From contig CM049306.1 in the NCBI GenBank assembly GCA_026874595.1, positions 89,324,642-89,388,641 of the forward strand: a DNA stretch of 64,000 nt, in the 5' to 3' direction. The notes under the pieces were generated by a model. That model did not search any database. It saw only the letters and a list, made by a program, of their open reading frames with translations, and was not told where the DNA came from. Origin of the DNA: Sipunculus nudus (Eukaryota; Annelida; Sipuncula; Golfingiida; Sipunculidae). This document shows, piece after piece, positions 1 through 12,100 of the stretch. Numbering within the stretch: position 1 is the stretch's first letter; every line of letters starts with the position of its first letter. The position numbers and the translations under genes were made by a program.

Positions 1-1
1 T

Positions 2-313
2 TTATGGGTTGATAAATTACAAAGAGTTCACTGTCACATAACCTCTATTTTAACAGACTTACAGTTGATCCCAATACGTTACAGGATACAATACAAACTA
101 TTGGTTCATACCTATCATGCCTTAAGCGGTCAGTCACCAAAATATATCAGAGACATGTTGGATATATACGGGCCAGCTAGATCACTTCGGTCAGAAAAAT
201 GTTTAACATTGGCAAAACAAACAATACTGACTAAAAACTACGGTGTTTCAGTTACGCTGCACGAGAGCTACGGAACAAACTTCCTAAAAGCAATACAGAT
301 GCAAAAACACTAA
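2..313 (+). pseudogene. 3' end of a LINE reverse transcriptase ORF (truncated at window edge)
   Basis: An open frame runs from base 2 to the stop at 313. It reads through HITSILTDLQLIPIRYRI and then YKLLVHTYHALSGQSPKYI, the pattern at the C-terminal end of non-LTR (CR1/Jockey-like) reverse transcriptases, where 'HITP.L.DLHWLPV..RI..K.LLLTYKAL.G' is common. It is followed by an SRSLRS-like stretch. The usual Trp of 'LHWLP' is Leu here. The catalytic domain would lie left of the window. The downstream sequence is AT-rich, as expected for a LINE 3' UTR, but I see no clear 3' end. Family placement is by remembered pattern only. Confidence 0.7.
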
Positions 314-1196
314 AGAAGTTACTAAAAATCTATTTTTAATAGATTGACTTTGAATACTTTGATTCTACACATTAGTAGCAATGCTCCATATATAGATGTA
401 CGCAAGAGAATTTATACATTTGTTTAAATGATTTTTAGCTTTTTACGTCTGCCAGTGTTCGTAATTCTTAGCTGTAATATATTCACTCTTGTCTTGTCAA
501 TTTTTTTTTTTATAAAACTCTCAGTAATTTTTATTGTTTAATCAGTTTATACTGCATAATGATTAGTCATTTTTTAATTGTATTTTGATAATCAGCTATA
601 CATGTTTTATGTTAATAATTTTCTAAAAAAAAATGTACATTAATATCCACTTTCGAACACTCTTTTGGTTAACTTATTGGCACAATTTTAAGAACTTATA
701 TATCCTTAATAGGCTACCAACCATCCGCTGAATAGGCTACGAACCATGCGCTAACTCATATTAGCGCCTCATGTTCTCGAATTTCTGGAGCCACTACTGC
801 ATGGCACCTGCTGAAGTTAGACAGCTTATCTCGAGCATACAGTTGTTATAAAATCATGGGAGTTCTTATTTAATATTAAGATCATAACTACAAGTGCCCT
901 TTCACAGAAGCGGTGGTTATGTTATTCTAATAACTTTTTTGCGTATGTTTTTCTTAAGTTTATAAAATTCGACCATAAAGTAGGTGGACAAGTCTTGGTC
1001 CCATATCCCCTATTAGCGATTGAAGAAAAAAATAATCTATTATTTTTTTAGGTCTGTAATTCTTAATGGTACAACGAGTGTTAATAGTTATATAAGTTGC
1101 CGCCAGAGGACAGAACCTACGGCTGTTCCACAGGTAAAGTGCTTCTGTATTGCGGTAATTAAGCATACCGACTAGGCCAGTCTAGTGAGAATCTAG
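314..1196. other. AT-rich stretch, no gene seen
   Basis: Low-complexity AT-rich DNA after the LINE fragment. I see no splice-bounded coding segment or terminal repeat. It may include the LINE 3' UTR. Confidence 0.4.
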
Positions 1197-1203
1197 ACTA
1201 GAC

Positions 1204-1860
1204 CACAGGCGCTTGAATCGCTATTTGTGTTGATCTTGGTTTAAATAGTGTTCAATTTACCTAAACAACAATCTCCTACCGTTTAATGAGCTTTAAACCA
1301 TGTTATATCGTTTGCCGGTACTTGTTTATATAATAGATACACAAGGCCGGCATCCAAGTCTGCGGACGAGTCTGTATCCATTAAGCGACGAACAGACAGA
1401 TTTATCCCAGATTACTATTTCCATCATTATCAACCAATCAGGTGTTAGGTTCCAGGGGGGATTCCTTACTGCTGACCAAGATACATGGGGATTTCCTTGT
1501 TTGGGGTAACAGCTGCTTAATGGATGCAGACTAGTTACAAATAAGAGCTCATTACACGTGGTACACTGTGTGTTTTGGAATTGTTGATGCTTTTATAGAA
1601 AGAGGAACTGGCCATTTAACCACTGTAAGTTTCTTCCCTCGAAAATCTTTGAAATATTTGGGAATTTCAATTGATTTCTTGTATTATCGCCCACCCGTCC
1701 GCAGACTTGGAAGCCGGCCTTGTGTATCTATCATATAAACAAGTACCGGCAAACGATATAACATGGTTTAAAGCTCATTAAACGGTAGGGTATTGTCGTT
1801 AAGGTAAATTGAACACTATTTAAACCAAGATCAACACAAATAGCGATTCAAGCGCCTGTG
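1204..1860. mobile_element. MITE with ~160-bp terminal inverted repeats
   Basis: The left arm (1,204 to about 1,367), starting CACAGGCGCTTGAATCGC, is repeated as its near-perfect reverse complement at about 1,697-1,860, ending GCGATTCAAGCGCCTGTG. The 7-mer ACTAGAC lies directly outside both ends (1,197-1,203 and 1,861-1,867), which is a target-site duplication. The 657-bp element carries no credible coding sequence, so it is a non-autonomous DNA transposon. A 7-9 bp duplication would fit hAT or Mutator-like families; I cannot choose between them. Confidence 0.85.
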
Positions 1861-2410
1861 ACTAGACATCCTCTTGTGAGGATGTGGCTGGATATATATT
1901 CATGGACCAGGTTAGAAAAAACAGTAACAGTACTGAAAGGAGGTACCAAATCACCACACTCGTCACCTCAACAGAAGCCATGCTTTGTAGGTTAACAAGT
2001 AGTCAATAATATATTTATTATATTTTTAGTTAAAAAATAAGTGGTATAATTGCTTATTCGCGTGATCAGAACTTTATCTAGTCGCCTACAGTATAACGAG
2101 TCGTTTATTGTCAAGGATTCACTTTAAATTAAAAAAAAAAAAAACGTGTAATACATATAGTCTAACAAATCAGGCATTTTAGATGAAGGATATGGAACAG
2201 CCATAACTGGATACAGGAGACCATATACATTTATCCAAAGGTTGGTATTAGGTACGGAGATGGTGAATTGCTTTATAACAAGTCAACTGCTCATTTATTA
2301 TTATTCATTGCATTTTCCTTTCATCAGACCCATCAGATGCTTTTAACTATATTCAAAGCTAAAAAAGGAAAGTTAAAATTGTTTTTGAAATATACTTCAT
2401 GTTTACAACA

Positions 2411-2434
2411 TCTCTCTCTCTTTCTCTCTCTGTC

Positions 2435-2468
<34 letters not shown>
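2411..2468. repeat. (CT)n microsatellite
   Basis: Nearly pure CT repeat with a few TGTC interruptions. The stretch 1,868-2,908 around it shows no gene. Confidence 0.9.
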
Positions 2469-2908
2469 AGCAACTATGCAAATCGGAAAATTCAGCTCTA
2501 TGTAAAATCAGAAATGCCGTTAAGATGGCGGGCTGAATAATCATTATAACACACACAGCCTCACACATATAAATATGTACAGTATCTTCCATGGTGAAAG
2601 AAAAGCTATTTTTAAAGTTGGTAAACTTTTATTAAATGGTGTGATTTTCGGCTTAAGTGCAAATTTCCCCAACCGGAAATAAATTTCAGATAGCTTAATG
2701 AAATGATACAAACACTGAAAATCTAACCGAGCGCATTAATGTGTGTCATGTGATGATCACACAGAACTTAACTATATGAAAGCACGAATCAAGACACAAA
2801 GAGACACTTTCCAGTTCTGACGTTGCGTTTGTTTACAATCAGAGTGCGGGTTGGTGACGTAGTTTGCAACATAGAGCGATGACTACGTTTTCTCGTCGCG
2901 TATCTTAA

Positions 2909-2914
2909 TTTATT
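2909..2914 (-). promoter_or_regulatory. Candidate polyadenylation signal of HAL
   Basis: TTTATT on the plus strand is AATAAA on the minus strand, 57 bases past the HAL stop codon. This is a plausible 3' end signal for a short 3' UTR, but no transcript evidence is available. Confidence 0.45.
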
Positions 2915-2970
2915 TTTCATCGCAACTCTAAAAGCAATAAAAGACTGTAGAACTGTGTTTATCAAGGTAA

Positions 2971-3193
2971 CTATGGATTTTTCTTGTCACTTCTTGTCCT
3001 GCGCCTCTTTGGGGCTGGTGGGGTGACTGAGTGGTGGTAGCTGGCTGTTGGAGAGAACGGTCTGAACTCCACGGTCTGTGAGGCGTTGAAGCTGTCTATG
3101 AACGGCTTGACCGTAAGCCAGATCTTCTCCTCTTGTAAAAGTTTTGTGACGGCTTCAATGTCCGGTGTCATGAAGCGATCCTTTTCCCATGCC
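2971..3193 (-). CDS. HAL: HAL exon 19 (C-terminus)
   Basis: Codes residues 568-641 and the TAG stop at 2,971-2,973. It enters in phase 2 (CA|G) and begins [15 protein letters not shown], matching the family's 'KDRFM.PDIEA'. It ends in a basic tail ([11 protein letters not shown]) that is longer and more charged than I recall for vertebrate HAL. Confidence 0.95.
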
Positions 3194-6100
3194 CTCCAAT
3201 GAAAAAAAAAAAAAAATATATAGTTTTTTCCCCAATGCGGCATGGATTGAAGAATGGCAATATTTTCGTAAAATTAACAGATCAATGCAAAATAGTAAGC
3301 TGCAAAAAAAAAAAAAAAAAAAAAATAACAATAATAAAAAATAAAATTAAATAAAAAAAGAATGAGGCAAATTCCTAACTGACTAAGATGAAACAAAACC
3401 ATACCATGCAAACTATTTCAGTTTTGCATTAAAATTTATATATGGGGGAAAAACAGTCAACATGCTGATGAAGGTCACTTGCTCAAACAGCTACATTTGA
3501 AAACCAGTGTCATATATATATATTTTAAAAAGGTAACTGACGGAAGGTTGTAAAAACATAAATGTTGGCTTTTGTGATTGTCTCTCAATATATATTTAAT
3601 CCTTCATCAAGCTTCAGTGTAAGACTGTGTGATCACATTTAATTTAAAGAATAATCGCCAAATCACAATGGGCATCCCTCTGAGGAACTTACAATAGTTG
3701 TATTTGTTACATTTCATTATTGTTTTATGCTTAGAATAAGTTTCCTCATATATTAAATTAATTGCTTTACTCAAAACTTTTGTATGGTATCGGCGTCCTA
3801 CTTATTAATTTCATGAATGCCTAATCAATTCAAAGGAAGTTCTTTTTTTGCCATTAAGAAAACTTTTTTTTGGTTAAAATGTATGTCCAAATACCCCATG
3901 GTCAGCCCTTGGTAGAACAGACTTTAGAAATTGACAAGCCGCCACTACTGATTTCAGGTGTCAGGATGTTAATTTCAGTGTCACAGGTGGTCTGCCATCC
4001 AGGCCTCTGTTATGACAGGAGTGGAGTGATGTATATTTCAGCGGTGTTTAAATTGAGTGATTACGTAACGATATAAAATATTCGAGTAGTTTTAAGTATA
4101 CTGAAAATGTAGGTTTACAATTGTATATTCTTATGTTATAAGAACTAAAACTTGATTTAACACATGTATGTATTGTTACAGATGTCTGTTCCATGTGTTG
4201 TTGACACTTGATTAGTGTAGCGCGGGCGTGGCTCGTTGCTGTAGCAACCTCGCCTGGCCGGCTGTTGCAGGTTCGGTGTAATCCGCATTGGTTGAACTCT
4301 GACATGTAGAAACACAGCGCTCATGCTACGCTCTTTACACAGCGCTTTACCTATAGGGCTACTACCTATATTGTAAGGCGCTGTTTGTTATGACCTCGTA
4401 TCCTGAATTGCAACACCAGAGGGGAGCACTGTATTTTTGTCCAATCAGATTAGACCTTGTGCTGGAAGACAAAGCTAAGCGAGGAATACACAGAGCCAAT
4501 CATATTCATTTCTTTTTGAGTGACAGCTCATCCCCCAGCGTAACCGTCTGAAAAGGCCACAGGCTCAGAGAGAATTGCCCCTGACGTGGTTTGCTTAGGG
4601 CCTTGGGCACATAGGATGCTCGGCCGGTGAGCTGTAATTCAAACGAAACGTAACAACAAAGGCTGCGTGCACACCTCGCTTGCTGGTTTCAGTTCTGCAG
4701 ACAACAGATACATGGCTACGCTAACACAGTCATAATGTCATAATCGAATCGGTCGATGATGCGAGAATGCAGAGGGAGCAATTTAAATTCGACTGGAAAC
4801 TCAATAAGCGGCGCTTGAAGCGCAGCAATGGGCGGAGCCAGGATGCCTGTCGAGTGTTTGTTTATTGGCATCTGATTGGCTGCTTGTCACATCATACGCA
4901 CGTTTATTTCAGTGGAAAACGAACCGCCATCTGGTGTCTAAATATATCATAAACGGTCAAAGCTGGCAGCGTGAAAATCGGTTGCTTCTTTAGAAGCGCA
5001 AGATTTCCGCTGCCTCGGGAGCGTACGCTCATGCTATTCTGGAACTTTCTTGGCTGGTCGCGCTCTAGAGCGCGTGTCATGTATTGTTCTTTGGGCACGT
5101 GTGTATTATGTATTGTTGGGTTCTTTATAGAAGTTTCTAGAATTTTCGGATGAAAAGTTATAAATAGGGGCTTTGTTTTAGAGCCGAGGAGAGGACAGAG
5201 AAATATTCCAGCGTACACGGAAGAGTCAGTTTTGTACCTATCCGATAATATCAGTAGTGTCTGGGATTCTACGAACTCTATGCAGATTTAGTGCGGCCTG
5301 TCTCCATTTTGCTTTCGGGTTTATTACAAGAACTTCACTTTTGGATTACAACAGATTGATTTGGGAATTGAATTGGACTATGATTCTCTGAGGAGATTTA
5401 CGTGAACTGTTCATCAGGATTATACGTTTTAAAGGACTTGCCGCTGTGACAGTGGTGGTATCCAGATACTGTACACTTTATTTATTATACTGTGTTATTG
5501 TATTGATTTACTGTTATACTGTTGTTATACTGTATAATTGTTTTGTTTTTGTGTATTGTAATGTTAGGACAGTTTTAAGAATAAATTATAATTATTTATT
5601 AACAAAAAACACTGACTTCTTATTCATTCCCCTAGACATTTCACGCTGCCTAGAGTTGCAGAATCTGATTTTTTTTATCTCCATAACAAAATTTATGGTC
5701 TTCACGACTACGTGATCATTTGTTGTTGGGTTCCGTAACAGTGTGCATATTAATGTTACAAACATTATATGTTTTTTATAAACGTATTATTGGATATTTT
5801 CATGAGAGTCATTCTCCATGAATCGGCGTTACATCTTTGCTTTTACCAATCATATACTGCTTAGTTCAAAACTGAATTAATGACAGGATAACTATCTATG
5901 CCCTTTCAGCATTCTGTCAAGCTTTACGCTCGTTAGTAGCGCAAAATTATTCCAAGCTGCAAGGAGGGTGTATGTTCACTCCCGCTCGTGTGTGTGTCTG
6001 TGCCTTTGTCTTTTTCCACGCAATCTTCCACGAGAAGGGCCAATGAGGCTCGATTAGATTTTGGTGTGGATCCGGCTCAGGATTCGGATCCAGGGACATC

Positions 6101-9100
6101 ATCCAGGAATATTCACAAATGGACAGTGACTAATGCACGAAATAATCTGGGGATATGAGCCGAATAAGTGAATGGCGGAGGCTTGCATTCATTAGAATGC
6201 AGATTTTTAGTTCTACCTGCAGTTATAACAATGACGTAAATATAACTTACTGAGCCACACTTCTGACCAGTGAGAAAACTTCTTCAAGGGGTGGAGTAGT
6301 TTTGAGGGGGCGCAGGAACTCCATGGCCTGGCACGCCGCCAGTAATTCAATCGCTATCACTGTAAATAAAGATACACTAAGCTATCAATATGTCCAAAGT
6401 TATATGATATCCTGCAAGCCCTAAAAATTATTTTACAGGTAAATAATCTCCGTTTATCTTTATAACGATGATACCAAAGATGAAATGATACCTTATCTCA
6501 CAGTACAGTCCTTATACAATATGTCACTCGTGGTGAAATAAGATACCATATATGAATTTATTTGATATCACGCAGCGGTAATACTGTGCTGCGTCAAACA
6601 TATCGTCAAAGATATACGAAAAGTCTCCGACGACTGCAGTGTTTAACCGCTGCTTAAGGAGTGTATATTACCGTTGACTTCCGAGCCAATACTGTATCCC
6701 TTATTCTTACAAAGATGACCAAACTTTCTCTCATATAATGTTTTTCTTAACTGTAAATAATTTCCAGACACAGTCAAATTTCTGACGATGTGACATTCCG
6801 TTTCGCAGGGAAATCGGTATAATTATAATATATTGAACGTCGCTTGCTTCAGGATGAACAAATACCGTCAAAGCAGATATAGAGGGAGATATGGCTTTAT
6901 ATCGCTATATGTATTGGTGTACCAATGTGTCATTAAATCTCATGCTGATACTAAAATTTTTAAATATCATTATTATTAATAATGAATTCTTAGAGGTCTG
7001 ACCTACTGTATAGATCAATCTTTTTTCAGTTTCTAAAGAATGTCATTTTCGTAATAAAAATAATTCCTGTAGTTTATGTAGAAAACTAATGAAAACAGAA
7101 CCAATGAAAACTGGGTGAGACAATACCTAAAATTTCAAAATGTTAGGTTACATAATTTAAAGTGAATCGGAACAGTAAAGTGTTAGTGTTTGAAATGCAA
7201 ATTTACACATGTTGCGAACCTTTTTTAAGTACCTATATGAGTCGAACACTGATGTAGAGATGTACTATCAATAAACCCACCATGTTCCACGTGTTCCACA
7301 ACCCGTAAAGCCTTCCTAGACGACCAGCCTCCCATGCTGACGTGGTCTTCTGTACCAGCACTGGTCGAGATCGAGTCGATTGATGAAGGGTGACACAACA
7401 CTTTGTTTTCTGACACTATTAACGAGAGTTTTCAGTATATTAATTAGTATAGGCATTTCTTTGTATAACTTTTGCAGATTTCTGTCAATCTCTCTGCAGA
7501 ATTCAAGAATTTTGGCCTGTATACATTCCCTGCTTAGCAAGGATGATTTTAATTGGAAACCGGGTGATTAACTCATAATGAAGTTTTTCGTTAATATGAC
7601 AATGTTTTTCCTGTATTATTATAAATCTCGATATCGTCAGGTTAAACTGCTCAGTTAAATACTCTAAAATCCAAAGCCAAAATCACTAAATGTACATCTG
7701 AAAGTCCTTCAGGGATTGTCTCCTTTGCTGCTTCAGATTCTGGTTTTCAGATTCAAAGGTCAAAGACAGGTGCTATTTGTTTATTTTTCTCTGTTTTCAT
7801 TTGAAAAAAGGGTGCTATCTGTTTTTTTAACTGAATTTTTAAACCTCAGGCAAGAAGTTTATGCTTTCACCCGTGTCTATTTGTTATATGTAACGTGTCT
7901 GCATGTTGCGCGATTACGCTAAGAACAACTCCGAACTGGCCACGAAACTTTGTTCAGGGATGGGAAATGCATAAGACAATAATCACTTTTTCTTGTGGGT
8001 AAAGAAAAAAAGGTGTCTAATCCAGTAGGAGCCTCCTACTGAGCCCTGTACTGAGCGCCATTTTAGTTTTCAAGTATTTTAAGTATTTTATTTTTTTCTA
8101 GGAGCAGTGGTTGTTGCTAACCTAATGCGGCAGCCGTGCAGTGTGCAATCATGAACCCGGAATTTAGACCACCATCTTTAGTGAGGAAAGCGGGCAGCTC
8201 GCTGTAGGCTGAAAGAGAGACAAGAAAACTGATCGTTGGTTATCCTGCAGTATATAGAATTGCAACATTTAAGGTCTGACAATTTTAGATAACGTTAAAT
8301 TCTTTAAGTTCTGTGATTTTTGTAATTTCAAAACCGTGTGAGCAAATAAATATAACTTTTTAGATAAAAAAAAAATGGTGGTAGATATGTAAAACCAACC
8401 CTTCCAAATACAAAACTAAGTTTAACCTATAACCTGTGCCTTGTGGTAATAAATTTGGTGTCTCCATAAGCGCTTTTATATCAATATCTTTTTAATATCT
8501 TAGCTTAGCAACACAGCGCAAACACATGGCCTATTCACCTCCAGAAAGGTAGGAAATATTTAAAAGGTCACACATGTGGAATCAAGGATATATTAAAACG
8601 CTGTACCTATGTATTTACCCGCCATAGAAGTTTCAATCACTGACATATTCACCTGGTAAATTGTATAAGTGTACCTGGATTAATTAGCCTTTCGACTCTT
8701 CTTTCACTTATATTTGCCAGTTCGTGGATTCCTATAGACAAATAGTCCAAAACCTAAAACATGAAAATAAAGCAAATAAAATAAATTATGATTAGAATTC
8801 TCATGTACAGTGAGTATTTTGCCTCTGATAATGAATTAAATTTCACTGGTCAAGGTGAACCCTGCCATATTAATTTTAAACTTATCCGTCATTTTGATTT
8901 ATCAGAAACAGGCTTTTAAAATGAAACTGATACCATGAAGGCGCCACCAGTTGAAAGGAAAATTAAGTTATATTTATGATCAATAAAGCTTGACTGCAAT
9001 TACGATAGTTGGCAACTAATACGCTTTAATATAGGTGAAAACATCCATACCTTTGCCGGATATTCTCCGTGAAAATTCCCACCAGATATGATTTCACCTC

Positions 9101-12100
9101 TATCAGCAAAAACCATCTTTGTCTTGTTAGGGAAATCAGCATTTTTCTTTATTAAGATATGCAAATTCAGAAAACACTTAAATAAATTATCAGATGTTGA
9201 AAACAGCGGCACCAACAAGCTTTTTAGGGACTCCGGCTTGGACTCGAGGGTCCCGGACTAGAACATGCATGGAGGTCAGGACTCCATATATCAGGCCGAG
9301 TCCATCTCAAGTCCAAGGGCAAAAGTCAGATATAGCTGGACGAACAGATTGGAGAACTTTCTTATTGTATACAAACTCATATAAGTGAAATATAAGATTA
9401 TATATACAAAGCTTGATCTCTGTATCGGGAGGTTAATGTATTTAAACATTTAAGTAATTTAAGGCATGGATACACAAAATGACGAAATCTACATGATAAT
9501 CTCAAATTTCCATTTTAAAGTGTTTTAAATGACATTTAAGAGACTCGGACTCGAAGACTTGTACACGAGTGGCTTGGACTCGGAATTACACTTGGACTCA
9601 GATTTGTGGACTTGATTTTTAGACATCACTGCAAAGTAAAGCCAAGAGATCTTGAGACCTACGGATGTAATGAAGTCTTTAACGAACCGTTAATAATAAG
9701 ATCAGGTTGGAATTACTAATAAATCACGTTAACCCAGATCATAGATGTCTTGCATATTAATTCAAAGGCTGATCCAGAGGGGGCGTGTCCCCCCCCCCCC
9801 CCCCTTTACCTTTCCATTTTTGTGTTGCCTTGCATACTTCGTACGTCCCTATATCAGCCAATTAGTATTGCATCTATAAATGGCATAATGAGATCAATCT
9901 TATATCATTTATACCCTTCCGAGATATTTCTCCCATAATGTTCCCCTGTTTCAGCAATTCTTTCTTAAAGCGACCCAATGGCTGGAAACGTAGAGTAACC
10001 TCTTGGCCAATGGACTGTCAGACGCATATCACATCTTTTTCACTAAAATAAGTTTTGTTACAGTTAATATTACAACATTCAATATTTATGACATTTACAC
10101 ATGTTCCGAACCTTTTTTTAAGTACCTATATGAGTAGAACACTGATGTAGAGATGTACTATCAATAAACCCACCATGTTCCACGTGTTCCGTAACCCGTA
10201 AAGCCTTCCTAGACGACCAGCCTCCAATGCTGACGTGGTCTTCTGTACCAGCACTGGTATTATCTACATGATAATCGCAAATTTCCATTTAAAAGTGTTT
10301 TAAATGACATTTAAGAGACTCGGACTCGAAGACTTGTACACGAGTGGCTTGGACTCGGAATTACACTTGGACTCAGATTTGTGGATTTGATTTTTAGACA
10401 TCACTGCAAAGTAAAGCCAAGAGATCTTGAGACCTACGGATGTCTTGAAGTCTTTAACGAATATTTATGAATATTAACATGGATATATTTATTTTATTTA
10501 TTTTCTCTAATCATTTGGGCCGACAAAACCTAATTTTTTTTCGTACGTGAAAGTCCGCCTAATATGCCACCGGCTTTACAAGTTTCAGGTAACTGAACAC
10601 ATGGCCTGGTTATATTTGTTTGAGACATTTGATGTTCCTTTTAATAAAAATGCTGAGTGAAGTATAGGTTAAAGTTTTGTCTTAACCCTATACCCCCCCT
10701 ATAGCAAAATGAGTATTAATATACCAAGCATGCACGTATGTTCTCGTGACTTTATATAAAGGATACAGGGTTATCAGTGGCGCTGTTCATCTCCGTGGTC
10801 AAAATGCCCCGCACAAACTCAATGGTGTCGCTAACTATCCCATGTACCTGTGTTAAAATAACATAAATAACAGAAATATGATTATAATGACTAGTAGGCA
10901 TTGAAAAACTATAATTCATTATAATATCTCGTAAGTAATAAGAAAAAGCTGCCATTGATTATAATACCTCGTTAGTCTAATAGAAAAAAACTACAATTGA
11001 ATTAATAAATCGTTATCATTAAAGAACAAACTAACAATGGTTATTTATGATCGTAGGTATCCAGCAAACAGCAAACATATCATTGATTAAAATGACGCCT
11101 AAGTATTATTGAAAGCTATCACCCTTGCAGTGTATTTACTTCCTCCGATTTCAGACGTGAAACTCCCGTTCGCATTGTTTTACATGACGTGATTTCTAAA
11201 TATCACATTTGTTTTATTTCTACATAGGATGCTGCTTTGCTGACATGATGGAAGCATATTTATTTATTTATTTTTTAATTAGTGAAAATGTTTTGTTTAC
11301 TGGTTACACACCTGGGGGCAGCACCGCAAAGTGTACGCATCCTGGACACGGTCACAGAATCGATGGCTTTCTATGGAAAAATAAGACTTTGAAAATGTTT
11401 GCCTATCAGACTTTTAACAGGAGAATACATTATGCTACGGTAACAGAATTACTCCGCAAACATGACCATGGTCCGCATGCTTATCTTGCATTAAAAATAC
11501 ACAAATCTCCACGAGTATTTTCTTCCACGATAATTTTTTAAATTATCTTTATGTATCTGGAGAAACCATAACTTATATAAAAAGGATTCACAAAGTACAT
11601 GTATTTCGGATACATGATTAATCAAATAGATATTGCATTGAAAGTGCATGGTCAACAGGGCTTGTAATAATGCCTTTCCGTCCTTCTCAGAAAGGCAAAC
11701 ATGTGCATGGAAAGGCATTTTTCATTTTGTACCAATCCGTTGGAAAGGTTTACACCTAGATGTTTCCCACATTAGTAGCTGCTAAATAGTGACGAACATG
11801 ATAATAAATAACATTTTACGGGTGTTGTTCCACCGACTCGCTATATTTCTTATATTTTTCTATACAAATTGTTTATAATTCTTATACTTTCCGGCATTTT
11901 GGCCCTCAACATTCAGTTCTGTTTGCATGCATGTGTGCAGAATGGTATGTAAGATGGCAGAATCAGGTTTACACTTGGCGAATCAGACTGAAAGACTAAC
12001 ATGATGGTGGGATGCATCTTCAGCGGAAAAGCAACTTTCCGTTGGAGAGGTAAAAAGTATTACTATCCGTGGTCAGGGAGCATGCAGAGCGTTACCTGCT

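Noticed and set aside
3870-4076. 68-residue plus-strand frame
   Set aside because: No splice bounds or homology; lies in HAL intron 18 upstream of the solo LTR.
10170-10258. Second HAL exon 17 on the minus strand
   Set aside because: It keeps the donor side but the 5' half and acceptor are missing; it is part of the chimeric duplicated insert.
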